From positions 18,926,677 through 18,990,676 of the forward strand of contig JAJEKV010000011.1 of NCBI GenBank assembly GCA_021234155.1: a stretch of DNA of 64,000 nt, read 5' to 3'. Source of the DNA: Isoetes taiwanensis (Eukaryota; Streptophyta; Lycopodiopsida; Isoetales; Isoetaceae). Each line of letters opens with the position of its first letter. The first letter of the stretch is position 1. Both the position numbers and the translations under genes were made by a program. This document shows, piece by piece, positions 40,601-52,319 of the stretch. The notes under the pieces are model-generated. The model saw nothing but the letters and a program-made list of their open reading frames with translations, was not told the origin of the DNA and did no database searches.

Positions 40601-43261
40601 CGTTTAGAATATGTAGCAAAATAACAGGGGTTCGTGGGGATTTGATATAGATATAATTCTTGAAACCATAGACCATATCCCTAAAACAATTCAATGGGTT
40701 ATTATAAAAAAAAAACATAGATTTAAGATAAAAAATAGTCACATTAGCTCACTAGTTAGATTGGTTAAAGTAGTCTTATTAGGACATTGAGTTATTTTAG
40801 TAGAGGTTCGAATCCCCAGTATTTCATATTCTAAAAAGCTTAAATGAAACCGTATAGAGGCACGATATACCATCAAAACCTTAGGCAAACTCAGATTCGA
40901 CATCTTAAAATCATAGGCGCCCCCAATCATAATTGAGCATAATCGAACGAGAGGTGTCCAGAGGCTCCAACATACGATGCGGGCCGTAGGATTGACAGAT
41001 CCGACGGCCAGGTAGTCGTCGGGTGCACCTCGTTTAGAATATGTAGCAAAATAACAGGGGGTTCAGGGGGATTTGATATAGATATAATTCTTGAAACCAT
41101 AGACCATATCCCTAAAACAATTCAATGGGTTATTATAAAAAAAAACATAGATTTAAGATAAAAAATAGTCACATTAGCTCACTAGTTAGATTGGTTAAAG
41201 TAGTCTTATTAGGACATTGAGTTATTTTAGTAGAGGTTCGAATCCCCATTATTTCATATTCTAAAAAGCTTAAATGAAACCGTATAGAGGCACGATATAC
41301 CATCAAAACCTTAGGCAAACTCAGTATTCGACATCTTAAAATCATAGGCGCCCCCAATCATAATTGAGCATAATCGAAGCGAGGGTGTCCGTGAGAGGCT
41401 CCAACATACATCTCGGGCCGTAGGATTGACGGATCCGGCACTCGTGGTAGTCGGGTGCACCTCGTTTAGAATATGTAGCAAAATAACGAGGGGTTCCGGG
41501 GGATTTGATATAGATATAATTCTTGAAACCATAGACCATATCCCTAAAACAATTCAATGGGTTATTATAAAAAAAAAAAACATAGATTTAAGATAAAAAT
41601 AGTCACATTAGCTCACTAGTTAGATTGGTTAAAGTAGTCTTATTAGGACATTGAGTTATTTTAGTAGAGGTTCAATCCCCGATTTCATATTCTAAAAGCT
41701 TAAATGAAACCGTATAGAGGCACGATATACCATCAAAACCTTAGGCAAACTCAGATTCGACATCTTAAAAATCATAAAGGCCCCCCAATCATAATTGAGC
41801 ATAATCGAAACGAGAGGTGTCCAGGCTCCAACATACGATCGGGCCGTGGGATTGACCAGATCCGACGACTCGTGGTAGTCCGTGGTGCACCTCGTTTAGA
41901 ATATGTAGCAAAATAACAGGGGGTTCGGGGGATTTGATATAGATATAATTCTTGAAACCATAGACCATATCCCTAAAACAATTCAATGGGTTATTATAAA
42001 AAAAAAATAGATTTAAGATAAAAAAATAGTCACATTAGCTCACTAGTTAGATTGGTTAAAGTAGTCTTATTAGGACATTGAGTTATTTTAGTAGAGGTTC
42101 AATCCCCCTCGTATTTCATATTCTAAAAGCTTAAATGAAACCGTATAGAGGCACGCGATATACCATCAAAACCTTAGGCAAACTCGTGATTCTACATCTT
42201 AAAATCATAGGCGTCCCCAATCATAATTGAGCATAATCGAAACGAGAGGTGTCCAGAGGCTCCAACATACTGATCCGGGCGTAGGGATTGACATCCGGCG
42301 ATCGGGTAGTCCGAAAACACCTCGTTTAGAATATGTAGCAAAATAAATGAGGGGTTCCGGGGGATTTGATATAGATATAATTCTTGAAACCATAGACCAT
42401 ATCCCTAAAACAATTCAATGGGTTATTATAAAAAAAAAAAACATAGATTTAAGATAAAAAATAGTCACATTAGCTCACTAGTTAGATTGGTTAAAGTAGT
42501 CTTATTAGGACATTGAGTTATTTTAGTAGAGGTTCGAATCCCCGTATTTCATATTCTAAAAGCTTAAATGAAACCGTATAGAGGCACGATATACCATCAA
42601 AACCTTAGGCAAACTCATATTCGACATCTTAAAATCATAGGCGTCCCCAATCATAATTGAGCATAATCGAAACGAGAGGTGTCCAGAGGCTCCAACATAC
42701 AGTCTGGGCCGTAGGATTGACAGATCCGACGACTGTGGTAGTCCAGGGTGCACCTCGTTTAGAATATGTAGCAAAATAACAGGGGGTTCCAGGGGGATTT
42801 GATATAGATATAATTCTTGAAACCATAGACCATATCCCTAAAACAATTCAATGGGTTATTATAAAAAAAAAACATAGATTTAAGATAAAAAATAGTCACA
42901 TTAGCTCACTAGTTAGATTGGTTAAAGTAGTCTTATTAGGACATTGAGTTATTTTAGTAGAGGTTCGAATCTCCGTATTTCATATTCTAAAAGCTTAAAT
43001 GAAACCGTATAGAGGCACGATATACCATCAAAACCTTAGGCAAACTCGTATTCGACATCTTAAAATCATAGGCGTCCCCAATCATAATTGAGCATAATCG
43101 AAACGAGAGGTGTCCAGAGGCTCCAACATCTGATGCAGGGGCCGTGGGATTGACAGATCCGACGGGATTTGATATGGTAGTCCAGACCATATCCCTAAAA
43201 CAATTCAATGGGTTATTATAAAAACATAGTGCACCTCGTTTAGAATATGTAGCAAACAATA

Positions 43262-43868
43262 AAAAAATAAACAACGGTAGAGAAATGGTAAGATATTTGC
43301 CTGATGCGCTTGTCGGTTCTACAAAGTTGTAAGCTCCATTGACTGCACAGAGAAGAACTCCTGCATTAGGGTATCATGGAAAAATCCAACAAAAGCAAGA
43401 TAGAATTTCATCCCGAGTCTCCTTCACCATGCTTGGCACACGTGTCTAAGTATGAATCGAAGAAAGGTTGATATTTGCCCGAAAGGTAAGATTTTTGCCC
43501 GATGCGCTTGCCCCGTTCTACAAAGTTGTAAGCTCCATTGATCGCATGAGAAGAAGAACTCCCGCATTAGGGTATCATGGAAAAAATCCAACAAAAAGCA
43601 AGATAGAATTTCATCCCGAGTCTCTTTCACACCGTAACGGCACCTATGTCGCCTCTCCTTCACCAGAACGACACTTGTGTCTAAGTATGAATCGAAGAAA
43701 GGTTGATATTTGCCTGAAAGGTAAGATTTTTGCCTGATGCGCTTGCCGGTTCTACAAAGTTGTAAGCTCCATTGACTGCACAGAGAAGAACTCCTGTAGG
43801 GTATCATGGAAAAAATCCAACAAAAGCAAGATAAAATTTCATCCGGAGTCTCCTTCACCTGTAACGGC
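43262..43868 (+). repeat. Three tandem copies of a ~200-235-bp flank module
   Basis: The word gatgcgcttg occurs at about 43303, 43501 and 43736, each time followed by ttctacaaagttgtaagctcc and atcatggaaaaa(a)tccaacaaaa. Related atcatggaaaaaat blocks lie on the left side of the array (about 22400, 23730, 24270, 25606), so the satellite is bracketed by one repeat family. Confidence 0.85.
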
Positions 43869-43951
43869 ACCTGTGGCGTCTCCTTCACAAAGTTCGATGC
43901 AGGGCACAACAAAGGAAGAGCACAAGCCCGATGCAACAAGAAGTTATTTTT

Positions 43952-44116
43952 TGACCCTTTCCATCTCCGTATCCAATTTTTTTCCGATTTTCTAATTTCC
44001 CTGGCCTTAGATTTGAGAAAGCAGAGATCCGATGGTGCAAAATAAGCCACATCAGATTTTGATGAGATGGAAATTACACGTGGATAAGCTAGAATTTGAG
44101 GAAAGGTTGTAGGCCC
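43952..44116 (+). repeat. Dispersed ~165-bp repeat, copy 2
   Basis: Same repeat and orientation as 19217-19380. Confidence 0.8.
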
Positions 44117-44279
44117 GGTAGGGCTGGTGTGCTTAAAAAAAAAAAAAAAAACAAAACATTTTTTTATTTTATTTTTATTATTATTGCGGTGACCCTCGCC
44201 TGGCGTGCCACATTGAATTGTGCCATGCCGAGGGTGGGTGTCATTGCTGACGCCGAAAAAAAAAAAAATGATTTTTTTT

Positions 44280-44640
44280 TTTAGAATTTTTTTCGCGTAA
44301 AGTTTAAACCTTCGATTCTTCGGTTTAAACTTCACGCGAAACCGTTTTTTCAAGGTTTCGTTTAAACGCAAAAAAAAAAAAAAAAAAAAATTGGGAAACG
44401 TAAGCGAAACTAAAGGTTTAAACTACGACGTAAAAATCAGGTTTAAACTGCGAGGAAAAAAAAAAAAAAAAAAATTGAATTTTTTTCGTAAAGTTTAAAT
44501 CAAGAAGGTTTCGGCTACGCCGAAAATTTTTTTTCCTACGATGGGTTAAAAATACGAAAAGTACGTATTTAACCTAAAAATACGTATTTTTGGACTTTAT
44601 ACGTCTGAAAAAATAATTTAATACGTATAGAACCTATCCC
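44280..44640. repeat. AT-rich palindromic element with TACGTA motifs (right)
   Basis: Counterpart of 17521-17760 in reverse orientation. It contains a hairpin with 19-bp arms ttcgcgtaaagtttaaacc (44292-44310) and its complement (44322-44340, one mismatch), several poly-A runs, and a terminal cluster of tacgta/atacgt words (44550-44630). Confidence 0.55.
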
Positions 44641-45201
44641 TGACGACAACAACTCCAACTTCTGCCGAAATATGCGTCCAAATAATAGAATATGACGAAA
44701 ACACTGATTTTGGACTGATGCAAAGCTCCAAAACTTGTCTTCCAAGACCAGCTCCAAGAAGAACTCCAGAGTCAATATTCAAAGGTTCAGCTAAAAAAAC
44801 AAAACAGAACTTAAAACAACATAAAACTTCTTGACGTCTTACCTGCCAAGGTCGGCTCCAAAAGCATCGAATCCTGGAAAAAAAACATATTATCACTGTC
44901 TTCAGCATAATCCAACCCACCTGAGTCATCCAATGCTGTGTTTTACCTGGTACTTGCAGATGACCAAAAGAAGATAGAGTCTGCTGAGATTTTTAGAATC
45001 CCACCGATTTGAGGCGCCGAAATGAGAATCGTATGAGATTGTAAAGGAAAATGAGCTGAGGAAAATCGTAAGCAATGTTTGGTAGAGAAGCGGGCCATCG
45101 AATTCATCAATTGAATGATGGCGCTGGAGTTCAAACTCGTAGCCTTTAATTAAGGAAAATCGATATCGCAGGGGGAAACTTGGATCCCGCAGGGGTGGAG
45201 G

Positions 45202-45223
45202 GGAACGCCGCATGCGGCGTTCC
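45202..45223. repeat. Perfect 22-bp palindrome
   Basis: ggaacgccgca followed directly by its exact reverse complement. Confidence 0.9.
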
Positions 45224-45685
45224 AGGCTCGAAAATCAAAGCCCTCTCAAAATAAAAAAGAAGATATCAAAATCATCCATCTTATATTCATCTATCCTTCC
45301 TCACATAATGTTGGCAAATGTTCTTTTTTTTACTTTTAAGGCTTCTGATGATGGATGATTCCAAAGGTTGGTCTTATAAGTTCATTTCGGAACTAGGAAT
45401 TTGTTGTTGAGTCGATACATGCCCTGCTTTGGCACAAGAATGGCAAGTCTAACTGCTCACTTCGTTGTCAGAGGAAGAAACTTATGGCTCTATTGCATCA
45501 ATTCGTACAAGATCTTACCACTTATGAATTAAAACAAGTAAGTGGGAACAACCCCAATTTGCCACGGAGTCATCAAGGTGTACACCATATTGTGTCCTAG
45601 TTTTCTTATGATTAAGAATGCCTCTACACACTTTTAAACTTTTCAAGGCCCCTTATGTATATGATATAACTTTACAAGAAATTTA

Positions 45686-45703
45686 TCGCGGCGGCCGCCG
45701 CGA
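45686..45703. repeat. Perfect 18-bp GC palindrome
   Basis: tcgcggcggccgccgcga, fully self-complementary and containing GCGGCCGC, in otherwise AT-rich DNA. Confidence 0.9.
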
Positions 45704-46839
45704 ACATTTCTTTGGTTCCAAACCTGTGCAGTAGGGAATTAGTACTAATGTCTACATTTGATAACTTCCTGAACTATTCTTCCGTGTTATCTAAAAGGAG
45801 AATGTTATTATGTAGATCTCAAATTTGTGGAGGGGTTTCTAAAATGCTATTACGTAGATCTCAAATGTACGGAGATGTTTGTAGGCAACTAGAAGTTGTG
45901 GTGAATGGAATCAAGCCCCAATTGTGCATGATAATGTGAACAATTTTTTATTCAGCCTAGTTGTGGAACATTGTGAGCTTGCAAATGAGGCCACCGCGAA
46001 CATTTCTTTGGTTCCAAACTTGTGAGGTTGAATCGATTATTCACTCCAACGTTTGATAATACGAGTGCTAAATGGGTTTATATTTCTTCAGAACACTGTG
46101 AGATACAGTTGATGATCCAAATCCTTCGCGCTAAAGATACCTTTGCCTTCTTAGAGAGTAGAGCGAAAAAGACTTTATATATTGTAAGAAAAGATAGCAC
46201 ACATTTTAATTTTTTCTACGATGTGTTTATAATGATCTTATTATTCTATTTGGTTGTCAAAGCGATTGCTCAACAATGTCACCCTATGTATTAAATCAAG
46301 CTTGACAATCTCACCCTATGTATTCAATCAAACTGTATATTGCTTGTGTAGACGTCAAGGTTGCTATTGTTTATAATGAATGGAAAATGAATAGTTTATC
46401 TTAAGGTTGTGATTCTATGATCTAAGGATGCACAAGAAAGCTTATCTTAGCAAAAAAACTCTAGATCCCATAGATGACCTTGGGAATATCATCTATAGTT
46501 TAAAGCTTCAATGCAGTGAGTATGGTTACAAAAACAAGTTCAATTTCAAGAAAATGAACTCTAATAGTAATAGAGGACATCTGCACTTCAATGCAAAATC
46601 AAAAGAACATCGAAAAAAACATAGATATTTTTCATTAAATAAAGAGCATCTGCTTCAAAGAAAAATGAAACAAAAATATCAGAAAAAACACGAGAATTTT
46701 TTCATTACCTTCCACAACCACTCCAGCTGCATTTGTGGTTTCGCACCTTAATTTATCATGTTTTGCAGCTTGTTTAATCAAACCTTGCTTTAGAAAGTAA
46801 GGATTGTTTACTTGAAGCTTACCTTTTACATAGTTGCAG

Positions 46840-47625
46840 CGGCTTTATATTCTTCTTCAAGACTCACCAGACTTGCCTGCACCAAAACCAGACCAAAAAC
46901 GTTACAAACATCCATCCTATCTAGTTTTTGCACAAACTTACACCAAACTGTAGTGAAGGAGCTCGTCCTTCGTCAAGAAGCTCACCTACAAATGCTTTGC
47001 AAAGGGATACGTGCATGCTGCTTCCACAGCAACTTCCAAGGCCCTGAATTCAAATGGGAGATCATCCCAAATGATCCACTAAACATGTCTCCATCATTTA
47101 CTACACGTTGCCACCCATCCTCGGCAGCATGAGCATCTTCCTTTTGTTGCCCAGCACACAATTGGGCATCAACTGGCCGTCCACCAGGGGAACGCCAATG
47201 AAAACCATGGCCATCTCCATTTTTCCTGCTGGTAAGTCATCTCTGCAGTTCTGTAACATACTGCAAGGCAAAATTGTCAAGTGAATTAAGAAGCAGAACC
47301 TCATCTATGCTGTGATAATACAACGTATTTGCTCAAGATTAACCACAATGGCTTTTTCACGTCCCAAAATAGTGGATGGATATACAAATAAAGGGTCTAG
47401 CAACCTAAGGTCACGAGCTGGTAAATCACAGCGACGCATAATTGTTGCTTTCTCAACCTCAAAAAGTTGATAATTTCCAGATGTATCTATTATTATCCAT
47501 GACCGAGTACCTTGGCCTCTCTTTTTCAGACCTACAAAATCCATACCCTGGAACAACGGCCTGGTTGGCATTGCTCTCCCATCTGATGGCCTATTAGGCA
47601 GCAAACGAACCTTTAAATCAGCCAT
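46840..47625 (-). pseudogene. MRS2-type magnesium transporter gene fragment (CorA family)
   Basis: The first 106 codons on the minus strand are intact and strongly match the N-terminal cytosolic/matrix domain of plant MRS2/MGT proteins: GLKKRGQGTRSW, IDTSG, ATIMRRCDLPARDLRLLDPL, FVYPSTILGREKAIVVNLEQ and IRCIITA. The frame then meets a stop because of two extra bases; in the shifted frame it continues DEVLLLNSLDNFALQYVTELQR before another stop. DDLPFEFRALEVAVEAACT follows near 47000-47070, as in the family. Beyond a possible intron only weak similarity (SLEEEYKAAAT) remains, and the C-terminal membrane part with the GMN motif is absent. Family members carry Mg2+ across organelle or plasma membranes; this copy cannot. 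An unusual, fully spliced gene with extra introns is less likely. Confidence 0.75.
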
Positions 47626-50600
47626 TCTTACTAAAAGTTGTCTCTACATAATCCTGACTTCCAAAGTTAAAGTGTATCAGTAGCTTCCTCAATCGATAAC
47701 AATAACCTCCAAAGCTCAGAAAATCCCAATTTATTAAATCAAGAACCACAAACCAAAAGGGCTACATCTCTGGTATTGCCAAAAAATTAACTCTCAATTG
47801 AATCTATCAGAAAATCACATGGGAACGTATTGATTTGTCAACCTTAACACCCCCGCAAACTAGCCAATAAACTGTGAGTTTAATCATCTCAAACTCTTAC
47901 CTAAATTAACCACCAGAAGAAACCCAGCCGGCAACCTTAGAAAACCTTCTACCACCATTCTCTATCAAGTCTGCCCTGCTTCCGTAGAGAAGAAAACACC
48001 AGACATGTCACTTTGATTGATCACTTTTCTTTGATTGATCAATCACCAGACATGTCTTTTGACAACAATTTCTAAGTTTTCGAATACCAGACATTTGAAC
48101 TAGCTATGGTCCTAATTGAAAAGGATTCAAAGAAGAAAGGCGAACTTACCACTGCTGTCGCTGTCTGTCCGAGGATGGAAAACTGAATTACTGGAATGCA
48201 TCCATGAAGATCATCGCAAGGGCATCCATTTAAGGCATCAGCCTCTGCTGAATATTCAATAACCATTCTATTTCCGCTGCCATCTCCCTTATGAACACCA
48301 TGTACAGCTCCAAATTTCTTGAAAACATCCAATGGCAGACCCACAGTTTGCCACATACAAAAACTTTGTGGGCACATTTGCCTACAGTTTGCCACATACA
48401 AAAACTTTGTGGGCACACTTGCCTGATATGGAGGTGGCTTTGCGAAACAGGAACCAACCCTAGGCTGAATCCACCGGCAGGCCAAGAAAAACCCTGGCAG
48501 ATTAAAAGAAAAGGGATGAAAAAAGAACCGGTTTTGGGGCTGCCGAATTTGGGGCCGCTCCAGGCCCAGCCGCCCTTTCCAAGTGTAGGATTTCATTTCC
48601 ATCCTTAAGACTTCAGGAACATTTCATGTTTTGATTTCACAAAAAGGTAAGATTTTCAACAAAACTCACAAGCAACGCCATAGCAGCAGCCATACCAAGG
48701 GTTTGTGCCGGGTTCAATGAAAAATTGCATAAAAGAGAAGGAATTTTAGTAGGAAGTAAGAGTAGACTCACCTGGGAGCAATCGAATGACATCGATTGGG
48801 GCAGAGCCGATTTCAGCAAAATTTCAGAATTATACAGTGGCCATAGCTTCTTATATACGTGAATGTCGGTGAAGCCGTCCACCGCCACACCGCCAGTTGG
48901 ATCATTTCACTACCTTGCCAGACTGTTCACCGACATAGGAAAAATAGCATGTCGCGACAGGTTACAGCATCCGAGGTCTTGAAGAAAAACGTGGCAACAA
49001 AATATAGATATAGATTGCGGCGCGGAAAAATTCGAGTGGAACAAAAACAAAAATGAAAAATTGCAAACTCGATTACATAAGTAGTGATAGGTGTTAGATG
49101 CTCATTTACCATTGTTAAACAAGTAGTAGCAATGAGCTTATTTTTTAAAATTCTTGTATTGTCTAATATCATTGTTACTGCAAAAGAATTTCTTCTTAAA
49201 ATCTTTAAGGGCATAGTAATAGTTACACTGGTATGGGCATGGGCTATTGATCTCTTAGATATTAAAAACTAAATGGCGCAAGTATGGTCGATGCTTGCTT
49301 TGTTAGATTGCCCCAGTTAAGGGGCAATTTGTTACGGAGTGAGTGGGTTTTGGCATCTTGGGCATATTCAGGGTGTATTTGAAGATCTGACGGTTATAGC
49401 TTCTAGTCCTTTTTTGAGTTGTGACGTTCCCCTATACTCTATGGCCACCTCACAGTACAAGTCTCGCCAACAGACTGTACTTGTCGACATGTGTGGGAAG
49501 GGGGGGGAGGTATTATTTTGAGTTAGTTATCTAAAGGTTAACGAGTCTTATTTTCCATGTGGACTCGCCCTATTGGGTGCTGTGCCACGTGGTTACATCC
49601 TATTACTGCTATAGGAACCCTAACCTACTTAGCCCCAAATCCTAGACCAGACCCACTTTGACGCCACCTTCTATCCCCAGGAGTGCGTGGGCATTAGCTT
49701 GAAGTGTATCTGACCCAAACCACCTATAAGCGACGGAGACGCCAAACACCCATGGAATAAAATAATGGCTAAGGTTAGCCAAATGGCTATTTTGTAGCTT
49801 TTTTTCCAAGAAAATGGCTAAATTAAATAGAAAAAAATGCCAAAAATAGAATAAAATGTCCGCTCAATTTTTTTGCTGAAGTAAGCTTCTAGATTGAATA
49901 GCCAGACCTCCACCTCCAGACAACTCCATCAGAACATTGATTAGCTAAATCTAAGAAAGAGGGGGCTTGAAAAAATGGGTGGATTAGCCTACAAGTTGAC
50001 ACCAAGATTTGTACGGATTTTAAGAGTCTTGATAGACATGCAAGTAGACAGTCAGATAGATAGAGTTTTGAACACGTTCATGTATGTTTATGTCTTTGTT
50101 GCTTCTTTAGATTAAGGAAGTTAAAACAATGATTGTAATTTCGTCAATTGTGCCACATTATATTGATTGTCGTTTATATTAAATTACATTCTAATAACGA
50201 TAAATTCGATGTCTTTGTCCAAAGGCTTGGACCTTTTAAAATTAGCGTAATGTGATGGCTAGAATTTGCCTCCCCATTTTTTGAAACTTTAGCTAAAGGC
50301 AAGAAACAGTGGTGCAGAAAAATTATCTACTTAGCCAAGTGCTAGAAACTTCAAGCTTAAATTTGAAGGTAGTTTAACCAAAACTATTTTGGCTAATTTC
50401 ATGCAAGAGTCGTAGATAACAGCTTAAGAGCAGATATTTGGAGTAGATAAGTAGGTAGTTCATATGGAGGTTAGCATTCCAGATGGATTAGCATGTTGTA
50501 TCTCTAGTAGAGCCATTCTAGAACCCATAATTTTTATCCATGAACCCCAACTGTAAGTTAGATGCACGTGATTAGGATTAGTTGAGTTGATGACATATTC

Positions 50601-51256
50601 TCAAGTTATAGATGTTGTATGACGATGGTTGATCATTGATTGCACCGCTTGTGTATGAAGGAAGGGCGATGGAGACCTAATGGACATTATAGATGATGCT
50701 TCTAGCTTAGACCCAATAATTCACATTTATATATAGCCTATGCATAGGAGCTTGCATGGTCGTGGGTATCGAGAAGTTGACGGGGTGTATAAGGTGGGAC
50801 TTCTCCGGTGGCAATTAATCCCTTAGTGTGTAGAGTCTATTGGGGGCCATAGTGAGCTAGGCTCAATAATCTACCACTGCATGTGGATAGAGTAATGAGC
50901 CCACACATACCAAATGATGCATTATTGGCTTGATGTGGCTAAGTCGGTTGTGGGTGCATGAGAGGATCGTTGCTCTCTAGCCGTCTGTCACTGGCATGGT
51001 TGGGACCGCCCAACCTGCCCCATTGAACCAAGAGAGATGTACCCTTAGAGTAAGCCTTTGAGATCATGTTTCTGGCAGGCTGCCATCAAGGTCCGATGCA
51101 TTTTGGCCTATTTGCAGCATATGGGGGATGGATGAAGTGGCTCTAGCCATTATTCTATGTCATCCAATGTCATTGTTATGACTCTTATCTGCTGGTATCT
51201 AGAGGTCCTAATCGTCAGTCAAACTCCCCATTGAGTCCGAGCCGTGGTAGGAGCCA
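47626..51256. other. Non-genic interval
   Basis: Contains a 41-bp tandem pair (next feature) and several short frames without recognisable domains, including a 176-aa minus-strand frame at 48072-48602 that runs across the tandem pair. It could hold upstream exons of the decayed MRS2 copy, but I cannot support any. Confidence 0.4.
48343..48423. repeat. 41-bp tandem duplication, two copies
   Basis: acagtttgccacatacaaaa...gtgggcaca occurs at 48343 and 48384. Confidence 0.9.
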
Positions 51257-51562
51257 TGTTATGTTTAGTTAGCATGTATGTTATGCTGTAGTTATATGAT
51301 GGAAGGATCAGTGCCACCTTCCTGAGTAGCACCTTTATTATTTGTTATAAGTAGTGCTTACAGTTTACATCCTTTCATCACATAGAGAAAGTAAAATATA
51401 AGCCAATAAAGGAAGGAACAAGATGACACCTCAGTGTCCTCTACTTGCTCTTTTGGCCATTCACGATGCAAGTTAGACTGAGGACTTATTCGACAACGAG
51501 AGGTCATAGGAATTTCTATGGAGTATACGGTGGGCTATCATATGCGGCACAGGAGTGTCACA
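51257..51562 (+). mobile_element. Candidate LTR with primer-binding-site-like motif
   Basis: The stretch starts tgttatg, ends gtgtcaca, and holds a TATA-like ttataagt. It is followed after a few bases by attagagccatgatctta, which resembles the degenerate initiator-Met tRNA primer site of plant LTR elements (tatcagagccatgatc). After that, ctgttagagaattggaacaa could encode the start of a gag-like reading (LVRELEQEFQ), interrupted at once. The second LTR and pol were not found, so this is an eroded remnant. Confidence 0.4.
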
Positions 51563-51679
51563 ATAATAATTAGAGCCATGATCTTAGCTGATCAAGATCA
51601 AGCACAGGCCATGACCCTTTTGATGTAACTAATTGGCCTGTTAGAGAATTGGAACAAGAATTCCAAATCTGAACCTCAG

Positions 51680-52310
51680 CATCCATTAGAAGGTGACTCA
51701 CACCTACTGACAATTCTAAAGCATCATATATGAGGAGCTAACTAATACCTACTACAATTTCAAAGTATCTCCCATGTAGAGCCTATACATACGTACTACC
51801 AACACCTCTCGATTCCAAAGTATCATCCACTGGCAACTTACTCACACCTACTGCCAATTCCAAAGTCGCACCCATTAGAGGCTGACTCACACCTACTACC
51901 AATTTCAAAGCATCACACACGAGAAAAGTATCATCCATGTGGTTCAACGCCCATATCAATGTCATTGAACATCCATTTGACATTTTATGAGAAGTTTACT
52001 GTCATGTACTACAAATTCTAAAGAATCACCCATTGAGGAGTCATACCTACTACCCATAGGGAGCTTACTCCCACCTACTACCATTTTCAAAGTATTGTAT
52101 ATTTTAAAGCTTGCATAGCTATTGCTAATTCCAAAGCATCACACATGACAAACGCATCACCCATGTGGCTGAACATCCAATACTACCAATTCTAAAGAAT
52201 CACATATTGAGGAGTCATGCCTCCTACCCATGGGGAGCTTACTCCCACCTACTACCATTTCCAAAGCATTGCATATTTTGAAAACTTTCTATTATTGGAC
52301 TGAGCTTATA
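51680..52310. repeat. Degenerate short-repeat block, type A
   Basis: Built from variants of cacctactaccaattccaaa, gcatcacccat and gaggagtcata at irregular spacing. It follows the candidate LTR leader. No intact reading frame. Confidence 0.7.
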
Positions 52311-52319
52311 AAATTTCAT

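Larger units (their letters stand above)
23777..43255 (+). repeat. Satellite array: ~44 copies, ~430-bp monomer with tRNA-like core
   Basis: Using the invariant core gtcacattagctcactag as anchor I count about 44 copies. Most anchor-to-anchor distances are 416-443 bp; seven are 240-272 bp and a few are longer (up to about 580 bp). Apart from the first monomer, which is separated from the rest by the second 1.87-kb duplication unit, the array is continuous. Each full monomer runs from agaatatgtagcaaaataac through a poly-A stretch, the A/B-box core, gataccatcaaaacc, and a GC-richer variable end terminating at gtgcacctcgttt. The core is almost identical in all copies, while the GC-richer end varies strongly, mostly by indels at CpG-containing words. 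Minus-strand frames repeated along the array (FRDMVYGFKNYIYIKSP...) are shadows of the repeat and not genes. The right end is a scrambled partial monomer at about 43130-43255. Confidence 0.95.
44641..46839. other. Non-genic interval with palindromes
   Basis: No supported gene. A Lys-rich 107-aa + strand frame at 46428-46751 has no recognisable domain. The word ccgcgaacatttctttggtt occurs at 45698 and 45994, and an imperfect ~40-bp tandem pair lies near 45805-45880. Confidence 0.4.

Noticed and set aside
23777-43255. CRISPR array
   Set aside because: Repeats are about 430 bp without unique short spacers, and the genome is a plant's; this is a satellite.
23900-43260. Dozens of 60-100-aa frames along the satellite, mostly on the minus strand
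   Set aside because: All are the same few shadows of the repeat monomer, broken at different places by indels. No codon-level conservation.
43424-44371. 315-aa minus-strand open frame
   Set aside because: It runs through poly-A/T tracts, the dispersed 165-bp repeat and the triplicated flank module. Composition is low-complexity Lys/Phe and it repeats itself where the DNA repeats. No domain.
48072-48602. 176-aa minus-strand frame
   Set aside because: It crosses a 41-bp tandem duplication (repeated CPQSFCMWQTVG-like words) and has no domain; probably chance.
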